Shown in pieces: positions 18,025 to 27,211 of a stretch of 64,000 nt of DNA (positions within the stretch are counted from its first letter, which is position 1; the number at the start of each line of letters is the position of its first letter). The DNA comes from an uncultured Sphaerochaeta sp. (GTDB lineage: Bacteria > Spirochaetota > Spirochaetia > Sphaerochaetales > Sphaerochaetaceae), in the NCBI RefSeq assembly GCF_963666015.1, contig NZ_OY762555.1:2542001-2606000 (forward strand), in the 5' to 3' direction. The notes beneath the pieces are model-generated. The model made no database searches, was not told the origin of the DNA, and worked only from the letters and a program-made list of their open reading frames with translations. A program made the translations under genes and the position numbers.

Positions 18025-19165
18025 CACAACCTTCGGCTATGTCGGAGGTGTTGAGCAACATATCATCCTGGCCTGTGATGGACTTCGTCTGAGAGGCTAT
18101 AGTTGCAGCATTGCATACCTGTATGCTTCAGGCAGGGCGACCAGCGAGTTCGCCAGCCACTTCAATGCCTCCTACTCCTTGCAGACCTTTACCTGGAAGG
18201 AGGTGCTTGATAGGGACCGACCTGACTGTATCTACATCCATAAGTGGGACTCCATCCTACCAATCCTTTCGGCCGTAGGGGGGAGGATTCCTCTCATGCG
18301 TATGTTTCATGACCATGATATCTACTGCCCGAGGCGGCATAAATATCTTTCCTTCTCCAGAAAGATCTGTACATATAAAGCAGGACTTGCTTGTTATCTT
18401 GACCTTGCGTTTCTTGAGCGAAAACAGGGAAAGATAGCCTATGCCCCCATTCTTCCAAAGCTACGTGAATTAGCACGCAATCGAACATTGGATTGTGTGG
18501 TGGTAGGGAGCTCCTATATGCGCAAGGAGCTTTTACGAAATGGGTTTTCTTCTGACTCCATCAAGGTGATTCCTCCCTCTGTAAGTGATTTTGAGAAATC
18601 TCCAGTACCCCTTACTGATAATGGGGGTATTCTTTATGTAGGACAACTGGTACGAGGTAAGGGCGTGGACACATTATTGAGAGCCTTTGCCTTGATTCAT
18701 AGTGCGCTTACACTTACCATTGTGGGTGCTGGTAATGATGAGGAGTTCCTTCATTCTCTCTCCGTTGAGCTGGGTCTTTCCCAACGTGTACAGTTCCTGG
18801 GTTGGGTGGATCATAACCAGCTTGGAGAGCTGTATGATGAGGCGGGGATGGTTGTTGTTCCCTCCAGATGGCCTGAGCCGTTTGGTATGGTTGGATTGGA
18901 AGCCCTGTTGCGCCAACGTCCTGTAATAGCTTCAGAGGTTGGGGGAATCCCCGATTGGTTGGAAGATGGAGAGACAGGCCTGCTTTTCCCTGTGAATGAT
19001 GAGGCAGCTCTTGCTCGTGCAATAGATAGGCTTGCAGAAGATCTTGATCTCGCCAGAGAATTGGGCAGGAGAGGAAGAGAGTACGTGCTTAGGCAGTTTT
19101 CCTTCGAGACATTCATAACAAATCTTGTAGACCTTATACAGGAGAGGATTACACAATGTTCATAG
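18005..19165 (+). CDS. Glycosyltransferase family 4
   Basis: A 386-residue GT-B enzyme. The N-terminal FGYVGGVEQHI glycine loop and the C-terminal YVGQLVRGKGVDTLLRA and VPSRWPEPFGMVGLEALLRQ blocks identify GT4. A Cys/His-rich stretch around DHDIYCPRRHKY (~105) is seen in related cluster members. AGGAG precedes the ATG at 18005. It overlaps both neighbours, in a run of three GT4 genes. Confidence 0.85.
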   Translation: MQILFVNTTFGYVGGVEQHIILACDGLRLRGYSCSIAYLYASGRATSEFASHFNASYSLQTFTWKEVLDRDRPDCIYIHKWDSILPILSAVGGRIPLMRMFHDHDIYCPRRHKYLSFSRKICTYKAGLACYLDLAFLERKQGKIAYAPILPKLRELARNRTLDCVVVGSSYMRKELLRNGFSSDSIKVIPPSVSDFEKSPVPLTDNGGILYVGQLVRGKGVDTLLRAFALIHSALTLTIVGAGNDEEFLHSLSVELGLSQRVQFLGWVDHNQLGELYDEAGMVVVPSRWPEPFGMVGLEALLRQRPVIASEVGGIPDWLEDGETGLLFPVNDEAALARAIDRLAEDLDLARELGRRGREYVLRQFSFETFITNLVDLIQERITQCS

Positions 19166-20322
19166 GTATTCCAACATTTGGAACTGACCATGGAAAATCA
19201 GGAATTGGTAGCTATCTACGTGAGCTCCTTGTGCGCTTTGATGCCTTACAAGAGGATAGTGGATACACTTTTGAATTGATTGGGCCTAAAGAGGACGCTG
19301 ATTTCTATCTTAAAGGGTTATTACATATTAGATGGTTCTCTGTGGAAGATGCCGATAGGAATCCCATTCATAACTTTTTCTGGAATCAGATGAAGTTCCC
19401 CTCCTTGGTGCGTCAACGTGGGTATGATCTTGTTTTCTTTCCTGCTGCAAACCGCCGCCTCAGTGGTCGGCTCAACTGCCCGACTGTGGGGACCGTACAC
19501 GACCTTGCGGTATTGCACATCAAGGAGAAGTACGATTTTATCCATTCCTTTTTCAATCGCAAGATGCTTCCTCACCTGATTAGGCGTCTTGACCATGTCC
19601 TGACCGTGAGTGAGTTCTCCAAGCATGACATCACGCATTTTGTAGCCGTGCAGGATGAAAAGATTACCGTAACCCACCTCGCTGCAGACCAGAGTAGGTT
19701 CAAGCCCCCTACAGATTTGCTGGCTGTACGAGATGATATTGCAAAGCGATTTGGCTTTGACCAGCCATATCTTCTTTATATCTCCCGGCTCGAGCATCCA
19801 GGAAAGAATCATGTCAACCTGATCAAGGCCTTCTCCTTGGCAAGGGATACCATGGAAAAACCTTTCTTGTTGGTGCTGCCAGGTCCTGACAAGGAACGGG
19901 CCGAAGAGATACACGAAGAAGCGGCACGTTCAGCGTATGCCCAAGATATCCGTTTCCCAGGCTTTGTCGATTGGGCTGATATTCCTCTATTGTATCAAGG
20001 TGCCTCCTTATTTGTCCTTCCTTCCCGATTTGAAGGATTTGGCCTTCCCGTCCTGGAGGCAATGGCTTCGGCAACCCCTGTGGTGACCAGCGATGCCGCA
20101 TCATTGGTCGAGATTGGTGGACCACAAACCCCACGCTTCCATCCTGATGATTACCAAGGTCTGGCAGCCCTTCTGGTGGACTTGCTCCAAGACAAGCAGA
20201 GACAGGAGTCCCTGGTTAAGGAGAATCTTGCCTGGGCAGCTGCCTTTTCTTGGGAGCGAACAACAGAACAAACCCTCCAGTCATTTCAAACCACGTATTC
20301 TACCTATGAGAGGAGGCAATGA
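19156..20322 (+). CDS. Glycosyltransferase family 4
   Basis: A 388-residue GT4 enzyme of the WbpX/mannosyltransferase B kind. The N-terminal GIPTFGTDHGKSGIGSYLREL carries the glycine loop. The C-terminal part shows LYISRLEHPGKNH and the FVLPSRFEGFGLPVLEAMASATPVV block with the E-x7-E pair. It starts 10 bp inside the preceding gene and ends on the start of the sugar transferase gene. The sugar specificity is unknown. Confidence 0.85.
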   Translation: MFIGIPTFGTDHGKSGIGSYLRELLVRFDALQEDSGYTFELIGPKEDADFYLKGLLHIRWFSVEDADRNPIHNFFWNQMKFPSLVRQRGYDLVFFPAANRRLSGRLNCPTVGTVHDLAVLHIKEKYDFIHSFFNRKMLPHLIRRLDHVLTVSEFSKHDITHFVAVQDEKITVTHLAADQSRFKPPTDLLAVRDDIAKRFGFDQPYLLYISRLEHPGKNHVNLIKAFSLARDTMEKPFLLVLPGPDKERAEEIHEEAARSAYAQDIRFPGFVDWADIPLLYQGASLFVLPSRFEGFGLPVLEAMASATPVVTSDAASLVEIGGPQTPRFHPDDYQGLAALLVDLLQDKQRQESLVKENLAWAAAFSWERTTEQTLQSFQTTYSTYERRQ

Positions 20323-20324
20323 GT

Positions 20325-21524
20325 ATGCCGTTTGTTATCCTTGTGGATAGTCCTATCCTAGAGCGTTGCTCACAGTTTGCTGAAAAACTTGCTGAACAGC
20401 TTGGAGAAGCCAAGCTGATTGATATTTCTTCTTCTCCACAGGATATGTTGCCAGTGTCGATCGAGGATGAAGAAGTCCATTTTCTCCTTCTCTATGCAGA
20501 AAATGCCCTTATCGTGGAGCAATGGAGAAGCAAGGTTGATCTGAAGATTTATCTTGATGTATCGAAAGTGGATATTACTGTTTCAGTTTTTGGGGCACTG
20601 CAAGAGAGAAGGGGAGGAGTTAAATCACTCTCCCAAGAGGTACAGGAGATTCTCAAGGAGAAGACTGGAGAGGGTAAGCCGTCGGGGGAGTTGTCTTGTA
20701 ATTTGGCCGATATTACCATTGAAGCCGAAGAGATACTGGATGAGGCTGCTGTTTTTGTTGCAGGTTATATTACCCGTATCGATCCGAAGACCAGCAGAGC
20801 GTTCCTTGACGCTTCCAAGAGACGGGCACGACTTGACCAGATGATTCGCCAATACCAGCATGCAACGATGACAAGCCAAAAGGCAAAGATTAAACGACAA
20901 CTGTGGTTGTTCTTGGTAAAAGCAACACTTGTATTCAAACGTTTGATGGATATTGTTCTTGCCCTCACTGCATTGGTGTTGCTCTCCCCCTTATTTCTTA
21001 TCGTTGCTTTCTTGATCAAGGTAAACGATCGGGGACCGGTGTTCTACGTACAGAAGCGGGTTGGTTTGCATGGAGAGGAATTTCCATTCCCAAAGTTTCG
21101 TTCCATGGTACTGAACGCCGATGCCTTGAAGGACACCCTGTTGCAACAGGCTGATCGTGCAGGGGATATTACGTTCAAGATGAAAAAAGATCCAAGGGTT
21201 ACCCCCATTGGACGGTTCATCCGGCGATTCAGTATTGATGAGCTGCCTCAGCTGTGGTGTGTGCTGATCGGGGACATGTCTATCGTAGGGCCTCGTCCCC
21301 CTGTTCCCAGGGAGGTGGCCCTCTATACCCAGGAAGACAGACGGAGGCTTGAGGTGAAGCCTGGTCTGACAGGAATATGGCAGGTAAGTGGACGTTCTGA
21401 GATAGGATTCAAGCAGCAAGTAGAATTGGATGTACTCTATATAGAGAGCCACGGGTTCTGGTTGGATCTGAAGTTGATACTCAAGACAATACCAGCGGTA
21501 TTGACCGGAAAAGGGGCGTACTAA
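20325..21524 (+). CDS. Polyprenyl-phosphate sugar-1-phosphate transferase with unusual N-terminal domain
   Basis: A 399-residue protein. The C-terminal ~200 residues are a bacterial sugar transferase: membrane-embedded FKRLMDIVLALTALVLLSPLF, KRVGLHGEEF, KFRSM, DELPQLWCVLIGDMSIVGPRPP and KPGLTGIWQVSGRSE. It should start EPS repeat synthesis by loading the lipid carrier. The usual four N-terminal membrane spans are missing. Instead ~190 soluble residues look like a nucleoside-monophosphate-kinase fold that has lost its P-loop (inference). AGGAGG favours ATG 20325; ATG 20319 overlaps the previous stop. Confidence 0.85.
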   Translation: MPFVILVDSPILERCSQFAEKLAEQLGEAKLIDISSSPQDMLPVSIEDEEVHFLLLYAENALIVEQWRSKVDLKIYLDVSKVDITVSVFGALQERRGGVKSLSQEVQEILKEKTGEGKPSGELSCNLADITIEAEEILDEAAVFVAGYITRIDPKTSRAFLDASKRRARLDQMIRQYQHATMTSQKAKIKRQLWLFLVKATLVFKRLMDIVLALTALVLLSPLFLIVAFLIKVNDRGPVFYVQKRVGLHGEEFPFPKFRSMVLNADALKDTLLQQADRAGDITFKMKKDPRVTPIGRFIRRFSIDELPQLWCVLIGDMSIVGPRPPVPREVALYTQEDRRRLEVKPGLTGIWQVSGRSEIGFKQQVELDVLYIESHGFWLDLKLILKTIPAVLTGKGAY

Positions 21525-21528
21525 GAGG

Positions 21529-22278
21529 ATGAGCAAAGATCTGGAACTTCTTGGACTGAACATTGCCAACATCACCAAGGAAGAGGCTCTCGATCGCATT
21601 GATGCGATAACTGAGGGGTTGCATACCATGCACTTTGTGAATGCCCATTGTATCAACGTGGCTGCCAAGGATGCAGAGTATCATACAATCCTGGGCAAAG
21701 CTGATGCTCTTTTTGCAGATGGTTCGGGTATTCGCCTTGCCGGTTCAACTCTTGGATGTCCCATTGTCGATAATGTGAATGGAACTGATCTGTTTCCACT
21801 TCTGTGTTCCCGATTTGCCAATACAGGCAAGCGAATATTTCTCTTAGGTTCTGCTCCCGGGGTTACCGAGAAGGCTGCCCGTTGGGCAGAGGAATATACA
21901 GGCTCTTCCATCATTGCTGGGACGTATCATGGCTATTTTAAGCCAGGAGAGGAAGAAGAGGCAGTAATCGAGGCAATCAATGTAAGTGGTGCAGATCTCC
22001 TGCTTGTTGCATTGGGAGTTCCTCGTCAGGAGAAATGGATAGATGCAGTTCAGCCCAAGCTCCAGGTCCCCCTCTGCATGGGTGTAGGGGCCCTGTTCGA
22101 CTTCTACTCAGGGACTGTGAGCCGCGCACCACGTTGGATGCGGAAAATTGGTATGGAATGGGTCTGGCGTCTGCTCTTGGAACCCGGTAGAATGTGGCGC
22201 AGATATGTAGTTGGAAATATTGTGTTTATCGTCCGCCTCATGATGTTGAGAATCAGGCAAGAAAAAAGGAGTGGATGA
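21529..22278 (+). CDS. WecG/TagA/CpsF family glycosyltransferase (GT26)
   Basis: A 249-residue protein with the family blocks HFVNAHCINVAAKD, ALFADGSGIRLA, NGTDLFPLLC, FLLGSAPGV, GTYHGYFKPGEE and LVALGVPRQEKWI. It should add the second sugar, often N-acetylmannosamine or its uronic acid form, to the lipid-linked first sugar made by the preceding transferase. The gap to that gene is 4 bp. The C-terminus is the amphipathic, basic tail that attaches these enzymes to the membrane. Confidence 0.9.
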   Translation: MSKDLELLGLNIANITKEEALDRIDAITEGLHTMHFVNAHCINVAAKDAEYHTILGKADALFADGSGIRLAGSTLGCPIVDNVNGTDLFPLLCSRFANTGKRIFLLGSAPGVTEKAARWAEEYTGSSIIAGTYHGYFKPGEEEEAVIEAINVSGADLLLVALGVPRQEKWIDAVQPKLQVPLCMGVGALFDFYSGTVSRAPRWMRKIGMEWVWRLLLEPGRMWRRYVVGNIVFIVRLMMLRIRQEKRSG

Positions 22279-22282
22279 AACA

Positions 22283-23668
22283 ATGAATGTAGTCTGTGAT
22301 TTTACAGATTCTCCTTCACTTTACAGATCGGGGGGTGGTATTGATACCCTGACCTGTTTTCTCCCAGTTATGGGGAAACCATTCCTCCATCATCTCCTCG
22401 GATATATTGCTCGTCTTGGTGCGAAAACCCTGGCTATCTACCTCTCAGATGACGCCGAGAAATTCGAGCAGTTTATCGGAGATGGCGAGCGGTGGGGTAT
22501 TGCCGTTACCTATCATTTGGTTAAGCGTGATGTATCGGTACAGGAGCGGGTAAAAAAATCCTCTCCATTTCCCAGTGATGAGCCTGTTCTCTGGTGCAAT
22601 ACACGCTACCTTCCTTGCTTGAAAGAGACCCATCTCAAGGATTCTGCAAAATTTCTCACTCTTGAGGATGATGATACTGGCTGGTTTTACAGCAAGGAGA
22701 CAGATTCATCGTCGCTTTCTTCCCTCCAGCTTGAATCGCTTTGTGTTGCCAATCCCAGAGCCTATTTGAAGACAGTGGAGAATGTCCTGACCAGAAAAGG
22801 CGGGACCTTGATAGTAATGGGTAAGGAGCTACGAGAAGGTGTCTGGGTAGGAGCGGGAACCAAGATACATCCATCTTGCACGATTATTGCCCCTGTATAC
22901 ATCGGTAGCCAAGTCAATCTTGGGGAGAATACGGTAATTGGTCCACGTTGTGAGATTGGGGACGGGTGTATCATTGATGACGGTAGCAGTGTTATTGAAT
23001 CTTCAGTACTCAGTGGCAGCTATGTCGGAAAAAACTTGGAAGTGCGACGTTGTGTCGTCAATCAGAACACCATTTTAAATGTTGCTCTGGACAGTACCTA
23101 TGTAGCCAGTGATGCAATTCTGACATCCTCGGTTGAACAGGAAGAACGTTCACAGAACCTGCTCAGGGTGAGTGTAGCTTCTCGCATAATTGCGTTTTTC
23201 CTCGCACTTCTTACCTCCCCGATACTGTTGGTATTACTTGGAATCAATCGGTTTGTGCACCGTCGAAAGCGTGAGAAAATCTCAGTTTTGGCGATTCCAC
23301 AAATCGATGAAGAAAAGAAGAGAACCATTACCATCTCTACCCTCCGCAGACGTTCCGAGAAAAATGGAGGTATCAGGTGGCACGCCAGGTGGATATTCCT
23401 GCTTGGGCTCTGGCAAGTGGTGCTGGGAAAAGCACGCTTTTGCGGGGTTCCGTTTCGGACTACCGAGGATTTCGAGAAGCTATCCAAGGAATGGCAACAG
23501 CTCTACCTCTCCAGCAAGCCAGGTATCATTACTGAGGCCGACATCCTCTACGAAGAGTATCCTGAGGAGGAGATGCTCTTCTCCTCAGAAATGTATTACC
23601 ATGTTGTCGATTCATTTTCTTATAATGCGAAGCTGATAGCCCGCTATATCAAAGGTCTGTTCAGGTAA
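22283..23668 (+). CDS. Degenerate nucleotidyltransferase / beta-helix / sugar-transferase-like fusion
   Basis: A 461-residue three-part protein; function not known. Residues 1-~170 follow a sugar-nucleotidyltransferase pattern (VMGKPFLHHLLGYIARLGA, IGDGERWGIAVTYHL) but lack the GGxGTRL signature. Residues ~180-290 form a left-handed beta helix with hexapeptides (APVYIGSQVNLGENTVIGP, CEIGDGCIID). One membrane segment at ~298-320 is followed by a region resembling a sugar transferase end (LLGLWQVVLGKARFCGVPF, LSSKPGIITE) without its catalytic motifs. It is probably a regulator or scaffold at the membrane. ATG 22283 has AAGGAG; GTG 22271 is less likely. Confidence 0.7.
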   Translation: MNVVCDFTDSPSLYRSGGGIDTLTCFLPVMGKPFLHHLLGYIARLGAKTLAIYLSDDAEKFEQFIGDGERWGIAVTYHLVKRDVSVQERVKKSSPFPSDEPVLWCNTRYLPCLKETHLKDSAKFLTLEDDDTGWFYSKETDSSSLSSLQLESLCVANPRAYLKTVENVLTRKGGTLIVMGKELREGVWVGAGTKIHPSCTIIAPVYIGSQVNLGENTVIGPRCEIGDGCIIDDGSSVIESSVLSGSYVGKNLEVRRCVVNQNTILNVALDSTYVASDAILTSSVEQEERSQNLLRVSVASRIIAFFLALLTSPILLVLLGINRFVHRRKREKISVLAIPQIDEEKKRTITISTLRRRSEKNGGIRWHARWIFLLGLWQVVLGKARFCGVPFRTTEDFEKLSKEWQQLYLSSKPGIITEADILYEEYPEEEMLFSSEMYYHVVDSFSYNAKLIARYIKGLFR

Positions 23669-23669
23669 A

Positions 23670-24728
23670 TCAGTTACAGGTTTTCCAGACACGCAAGAAG
23701 GATTCAACCTTCTCCTGCCATGTCTTGTTGTCTGTATTTCCTTCAAAGAGAAGGATTCCCAGCATGCCATACAGCCGTTCTCGTGGATAGCGCCAGGAGA
23801 GTTTTCCCAACCTCGCTTGCTTTGCCAGGTTCCTTGCCAACAAGGGGGGTGTGTGTTGCAGTGGTTCCCGGATAAAGCCATCTTTTGCATAGGCATATAT
23901 ATCTTTCCAGCTCCTATTGGTTCGCTCCTGCTCTGTTTGCAGGAAGACCTGTACCCAGAGGTCTGCCATTTTCTGGATCTCTTCCTTTGATGGCTCACTG
24001 TAGGAATCGTCTGGTTGCACCTTGAAGTCAGATGCATGCTGATAGAGATCCCTAATCTGGGGAGAGGGGAGCTGGGAAAGAAGCATAATCTGTTCTCTTC
24101 GGCAGACGAGCGGTGGCTTATACACAGAAGCGGAAATAAGAAGAGCATCCCCCAAGGCGAGTGCACACTTCTGGTAATTTCGACGGATGAAGTCCGGATC
24201 CTCACTTCGCTTCACTTGAGTCTCTTTCATCGCCTGCAGGAGTCCTGAGCCACGATTCAGAAGGAGTCTTGCCGCTTCCCTCTTCGGAAGGGGCTGCATC
24301 ATCGACTTGCTCATCGCCTTCTTGAGTATATCAGTCTCACCATAGATGACCTTGTGCCCATCGAGAAGGTCTTGCCACATGAGGGTATGGGGGAGTTTTG
24401 CTAGGCTTGTATAAGGAAGTGGCTTTCCGATATCTACATCAATACCCAGCTGTTGTTCATACGCTTTACGAACATCATGTACAGCCTGGGGAATATTCAT
24501 TGCTTGGTCAGTGACCACAAAGAGGTCGAAGTCATTGTATGGACGCTCTTCTCCCTCATGCACTACACATGCCCCTTCCCCTCTTCCATACCCACCACCA
24601 AGAATTACGGCAAGGCAGTGTGTTTCAAACCCTTGGGCGATTTGTCCTCCCAAGTTCTTTAGGGTGGTACCCAGAAATGTCTCGAAGATATCTGATCCCG
24701 CGTAGGAGTACCGTTCATTATTCTGCAT
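23670..24728 (-). CDS. Nucleotidyltransferase-fold protein (pol-beta superfamily)
   Basis: A 352-residue protein. The N-terminal part shows the pol-beta-type nucleotidyltransferase pattern: LGGGYGRGEG, then NDFDLFVV with the two metal-binding Asp, and a third Asp in GIDVDIGKP. The remaining ~220 residues are helical with no known family. It is the last gene of a four-gene minus-strand operon (STAS, phosphodiesterase-like, GT2, this gene) and overlaps the GT2 gene by 11 bp. The substrate is unknown. Confidence 0.65.
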   Translation of the reverse strand: MQNNERYSYAGSDIFETFLGTTLKNLGGQIAQGFETHCLAVILGGGYGRGEGACVVHEGEERPYNDFDLFVVTDQAMNIPQAVHDVRKAYEQQLGIDVDIGKPLPYTSLAKLPHTLMWQDLLDGHKVIYGETDILKKAMSKSMMQPLPKREAARLLLNRGSGLLQAMKETQVKRSEDPDFIRRNYQKCALALGDALLISASVYKPPLVCRREQIMLLSQLPSPQIRDLYQHASDFKVQPDDSYSEPSKEEIQKMADLWVQVFLQTEQERTNRSWKDIYAYAKDGFIREPLQHTPPLLARNLAKQARLGKLSWRYPRERLYGMLGILLFEGNTDNKTWQEKVESFLRVWKTCN

Positions 24729-25593
24729 GGGATTCTCCTTCCCTCAGTCCTTGTAAAAATCCTTTTCTTCGACCACGCAACTGGGAGAACCTCAGTATTG
24801 GCGAGCGAATCATAAGAGATGGATGGCCTTTCTGTATCGCATAGACATAGTCGCTCTTGATCTGACGGAGAAATGGGAGCAGGGAGTAGCGCAGGAAGGA
24901 TTTTTCCCATGCCTTCCAGGTGAAAATTTGGGCCTCAGCTCTCCCTTCTCCTTGGTGACGTTTATAGAACTGGGACGGGGTGTAGTTATGGGAATGATAC
25001 ACCTGGGAGTCTTTTGTATAGGTGATGAGCCATCCTTCTTGTCTTGCTCTCCATGTCCAATCAATATCTTCTGAGTAGGTGATATCTGTCCTGAATGGTA
25101 TGCTCTCCCACACTGATCTTCTTATTGCGGAGCTGGCCATTGAGAAGCAGTGTCTCCATGCTTTTTGTCTTTCTCCATCTCCAAACGTGTCCTCGGTATC
25201 TTTTGCGAAAAGAGGTTTGCAGTCAGGTCTTGGCACCTGTCTACCGAAGACAGCTGCCACACCCTCGCTGAATCCTGAGAGCAAAAATTCCAACCAGAAT
25301 TCGTTCACAGGTGTGCAATCGGAGTTGAGGAATACTATAAAAGGTTGCAATTGATCAACTTCCTTCATCGCACGGTTAAGCACCTCCCCTGGGATATACG
25401 TACCGGCAGGAACATGATGTACCGTTACATTCTGTGAGGTCAGATAGTCCAGGGTACCATCACTTGAGTCATTGTCAAAGATATGTACTGCAACATCAAG
25501 AGTCTGGGAAAATACCATGGTAAGTGTCTGTTTTAGGTAGGACAGGTCATTATGACTACGGATGATTACTGGGATTGCTCTTGATTCAGACAT
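24718..25593 (-). CDS. Glycosyltransferase family 2
   Basis: A 291-residue GT-A enzyme. Features: PVIIRSHNDLSYLKQTL at the nucleotide-binding N-terminus, FDNDSSDGTL, a DxD-equivalent in VFLNSDCTP, and the acceptor-site SEDIDWTWRARQ motif. It resembles rhamnosyltransferase-type members. It overlaps the upstream phosphodiesterase-like gene by 28 bp, so the two are translationally linked. Confidence 0.85.
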   Translation of the reverse strand: MSESRAIPVIIRSHNDLSYLKQTLTMVFSQTLDVAVHIFDNDSSDGTLDYLTSQNVTVHHVPAGTYIPGEVLNRAMKEVDQLQPFIVFLNSDCTPVNEFWLEFLLSGFSEGVAAVFGRQVPRPDCKPLFAKDTEDTFGDGERQKAWRHCFSMASSAIRRSVWESIPFRTDITYSEDIDWTWRARQEGWLITYTKDSQVYHSHNYTPSQFYKRHQGEGRAEAQIFTWKAWEKSFLRYSLLPFLRQIKSDYVYAIQKGHPSLMIRSPILRFSQLRGRRKGFLQGLREGESHAE

Positions 25594-26753
25594 CGGTCAA
25601 TTTCCTCTTTCATGATGGTATATAAATCATCCAAGCGTTTTGGTTTTGGCTCGACTTGGACGTTTGAGGCATAGGAAGCTACCGATGCATGGTGCTCTAT
25701 GGCATATCCGTGCATCCCTTTCAAAGGCCTTTCTCCCATATGACTTGGCACCAAGAGAACCCCAGGGTTCAACAGGTAGAAAGCATCCCCATAGCGCTTG
25801 TCAGGAAAATTGATGCCGTAACGGTTCATTGTCTCCTGATCAAGAAAAGAACCACAATCAAGCGAGTCCAGTGATTTCCTGATTATCTTCTCAGCATGGG
25901 GTTTGAGGTACCAGAAGCGGGCCATTGTTGAGTCATAGACGGCCGCATAGTCCTCACCAAACACCAAGCCTGTATTTGTAATATACGGCATGAGATCACA
26001 GGTGCTCTCGATATCCGTCATTCCATGGTCCGAGAAGAGGTGAATTCGTACCTCTTCATACTGTTCATGGGCAGTGGAAAGCAAAGTTCGCAGCTGCTCT
26101 TCATACCATTTGATTTTTTCTACAACCGGTCTTGCTTGTGACCCATATTGATGAAGGATTGCATCCATGCTAGCCATATAAAGGTATGCGAATTGCACAT
26201 TCCTCTTTGGGTCAGTCAGCGACTGGGTGAGTGCATTAAGGTTGTCTGTCTCACTTGCTCTCCAGTCTGAGAGGAAAAAATCCAGTTGGTTGTCCCTGGC
26301 ATAATCCATGATGGTATCGCTGCCGCTGTTAATACCTCCCTTTTGGTAGAGGTCCTTCTTCTCTGTATAGTCGAAGGAAGGGAGCAACTTGAACGGCATA
26401 TTGTAAATATTGAAATAGCCCGTATACCCGAGACGAAGGCGAAGGATACGGCTTGCTATGTTGCGTACCCTGCCTCGGCTGGATAAGGATTTCGGGACCA
26501 GACGCATCAGCTGTATAAACAGGCAGCGTTTGAATGGGGAGTTCTCTGGGTCGTAGGCGAAAAAAGAAAAGTGGCCATGATCTCGTGGCAACAACCCTGT
26601 GAGAATGGTAGGGTCACAGGTAGAACTGTATCCGAAGATGGTGTCCAGTGGTTGCTTATGGGCCAGTACATCATCCAAAAAAGGATGTGTTTTCATCAGA
26701 TCCCACCCGAAAGCATCGATAAAGACACAGAGGCTGACTGATTTCTTTTTCAA
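25566..26753 (-). CDS. Alkaline phosphatase superfamily / type I phosphodiesterase-like protein
   Basis: A 395-residue protein. It has the AlkP superfamily metal-site pattern: FIDAFGWDLM near the N-terminus (Asp), the nucleophile Thr/Ser region SSTCDPTILTGLLP, and HLFSDHGMTDIES (Asp, His). Family members hydrolyse phosphodiesters or transfer phospho-groups such as phosphoethanolamine or glycerophosphate. No signal peptide or membrane helix is visible, so a cytoplasmic role is likely. The start is TTG (GGGAGG upstream). Within the EPS locus it may process a sugar phosphate; this is inference. Confidence 0.78.
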   Translation of the reverse strand: MKKKSVSLCVFIDAFGWDLMKTHPFLDDVLAHKQPLDTIFGYSSTCDPTILTGLLPRDHGHFSFFAYDPENSPFKRCLFIQLMRLVPKSLSSRGRVRNIASRILRLRLGYTGYFNIYNMPFKLLPSFDYTEKKDLYQKGGINSGSDTIMDYARDNQLDFFLSDWRASETDNLNALTQSLTDPKRNVQFAYLYMASMDAILHQYGSQARPVVEKIKWYEEQLRTLLSTAHEQYEEVRIHLFSDHGMTDIESTCDLMPYITNTGLVFGEDYAAVYDSTMARFWYLKPHAEKIIRKSLDSLDCGSFLDQETMNRYGINFPDKRYGDAFYLLNPGVLLVPSHMGERPLKGMHGYAIEHHASVASYASNVQVEPKPKRLDDLYTIMKEEIDRCLNQEQSQ

Positions 26754-26764
26754 CCCTTGCCTCC

Positions 26765-27097
26765 CTAGGAAGAGAATGAGGCCAGAGCTTCCTCACGTGA
26801 GTTGTAGACTTCCATAATCTGATGTAATCGTACAAGTTCGAACAAAACCCGTACCGGCTTGGTGACGTTGCAAAGCTTCAGTTCACCCTCTTTCTGATTG
26901 AGTCTTTTAAGTGCAAAGAGGAGGACGCCCAAACCTGTGCTGTCAATAAATGTTACCGAAGTGAGATCAATAACCATGGTTTTCGTCTCATCAAGATGTC
27001 CTTCCAAAGCAGCTTTGAACTCTTTCGCGTTCGCTGCGGTGAGTGTGGTGATTTCCGGTATCAGCACTAAGGCTTGCGGTTCCTGGATAGTTTGCAT
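26765..27097 (-). CDS. STAS domain anti-sigma factor antagonist-type protein
   Basis: A 110-residue single STAS domain of the SpoIIAA/RsbV type. The phosphorylatable Ser is visible in FIDSTGLGVL (Ser53). GGAGG precedes the ATG. It is the first gene of the minus-strand operon with the phosphodiesterase-like protein, the GT2 and the nucleotidyltransferase. The locus also encodes a PP2C phosphatase with an RsbW-like ATPase domain at 31746-34148, its likely partner. No sigma factor is nearby. Confidence 0.88.
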   Translation of the reverse strand: MQTIQEPQALVLIPEITTLTAANAKEFKAALEGHLDETKTMVIDLTSVTFIDSTGLGVLLFALKRLNQKEGELKLCNVTKPVRVLFELVRLHQIMEVYNSREEALASFSS

Positions 27098-27176
27098 AGA
27101 AATTCCTCCATCTGTATCAGCTAGTTGTCTACCACTATCATAAGCCAGATTAGAGAAAACATACAGACCTTACTAT

Positions 27177-27205
27177 TTGCTTTCTTTAGATAGTCACTCT
27201 ATAGT
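27177..27205 (+). promoter_or_regulatory. Promoter of the GH9 gene, leaderless geometry
   Basis: TTGCTT at 27177-27182, a 17-bp spacer, and TATAGT at 27200-27205. The ATG starts at 27212, exactly 7 nt after the -10, and there is no Shine-Dalgarno. The -10 lies in a small inverted repeat (TCACT/AGTGA, 27194-27207). Confidence 0.55.
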
Positions 27206-27211
27206 GATGCT

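Noticed and set aside
20991..21668. 225-residue antisense frame over the sugar transferase
   Set aside because: No start signal or domain, and the sense strand codes for a clear enzyme.
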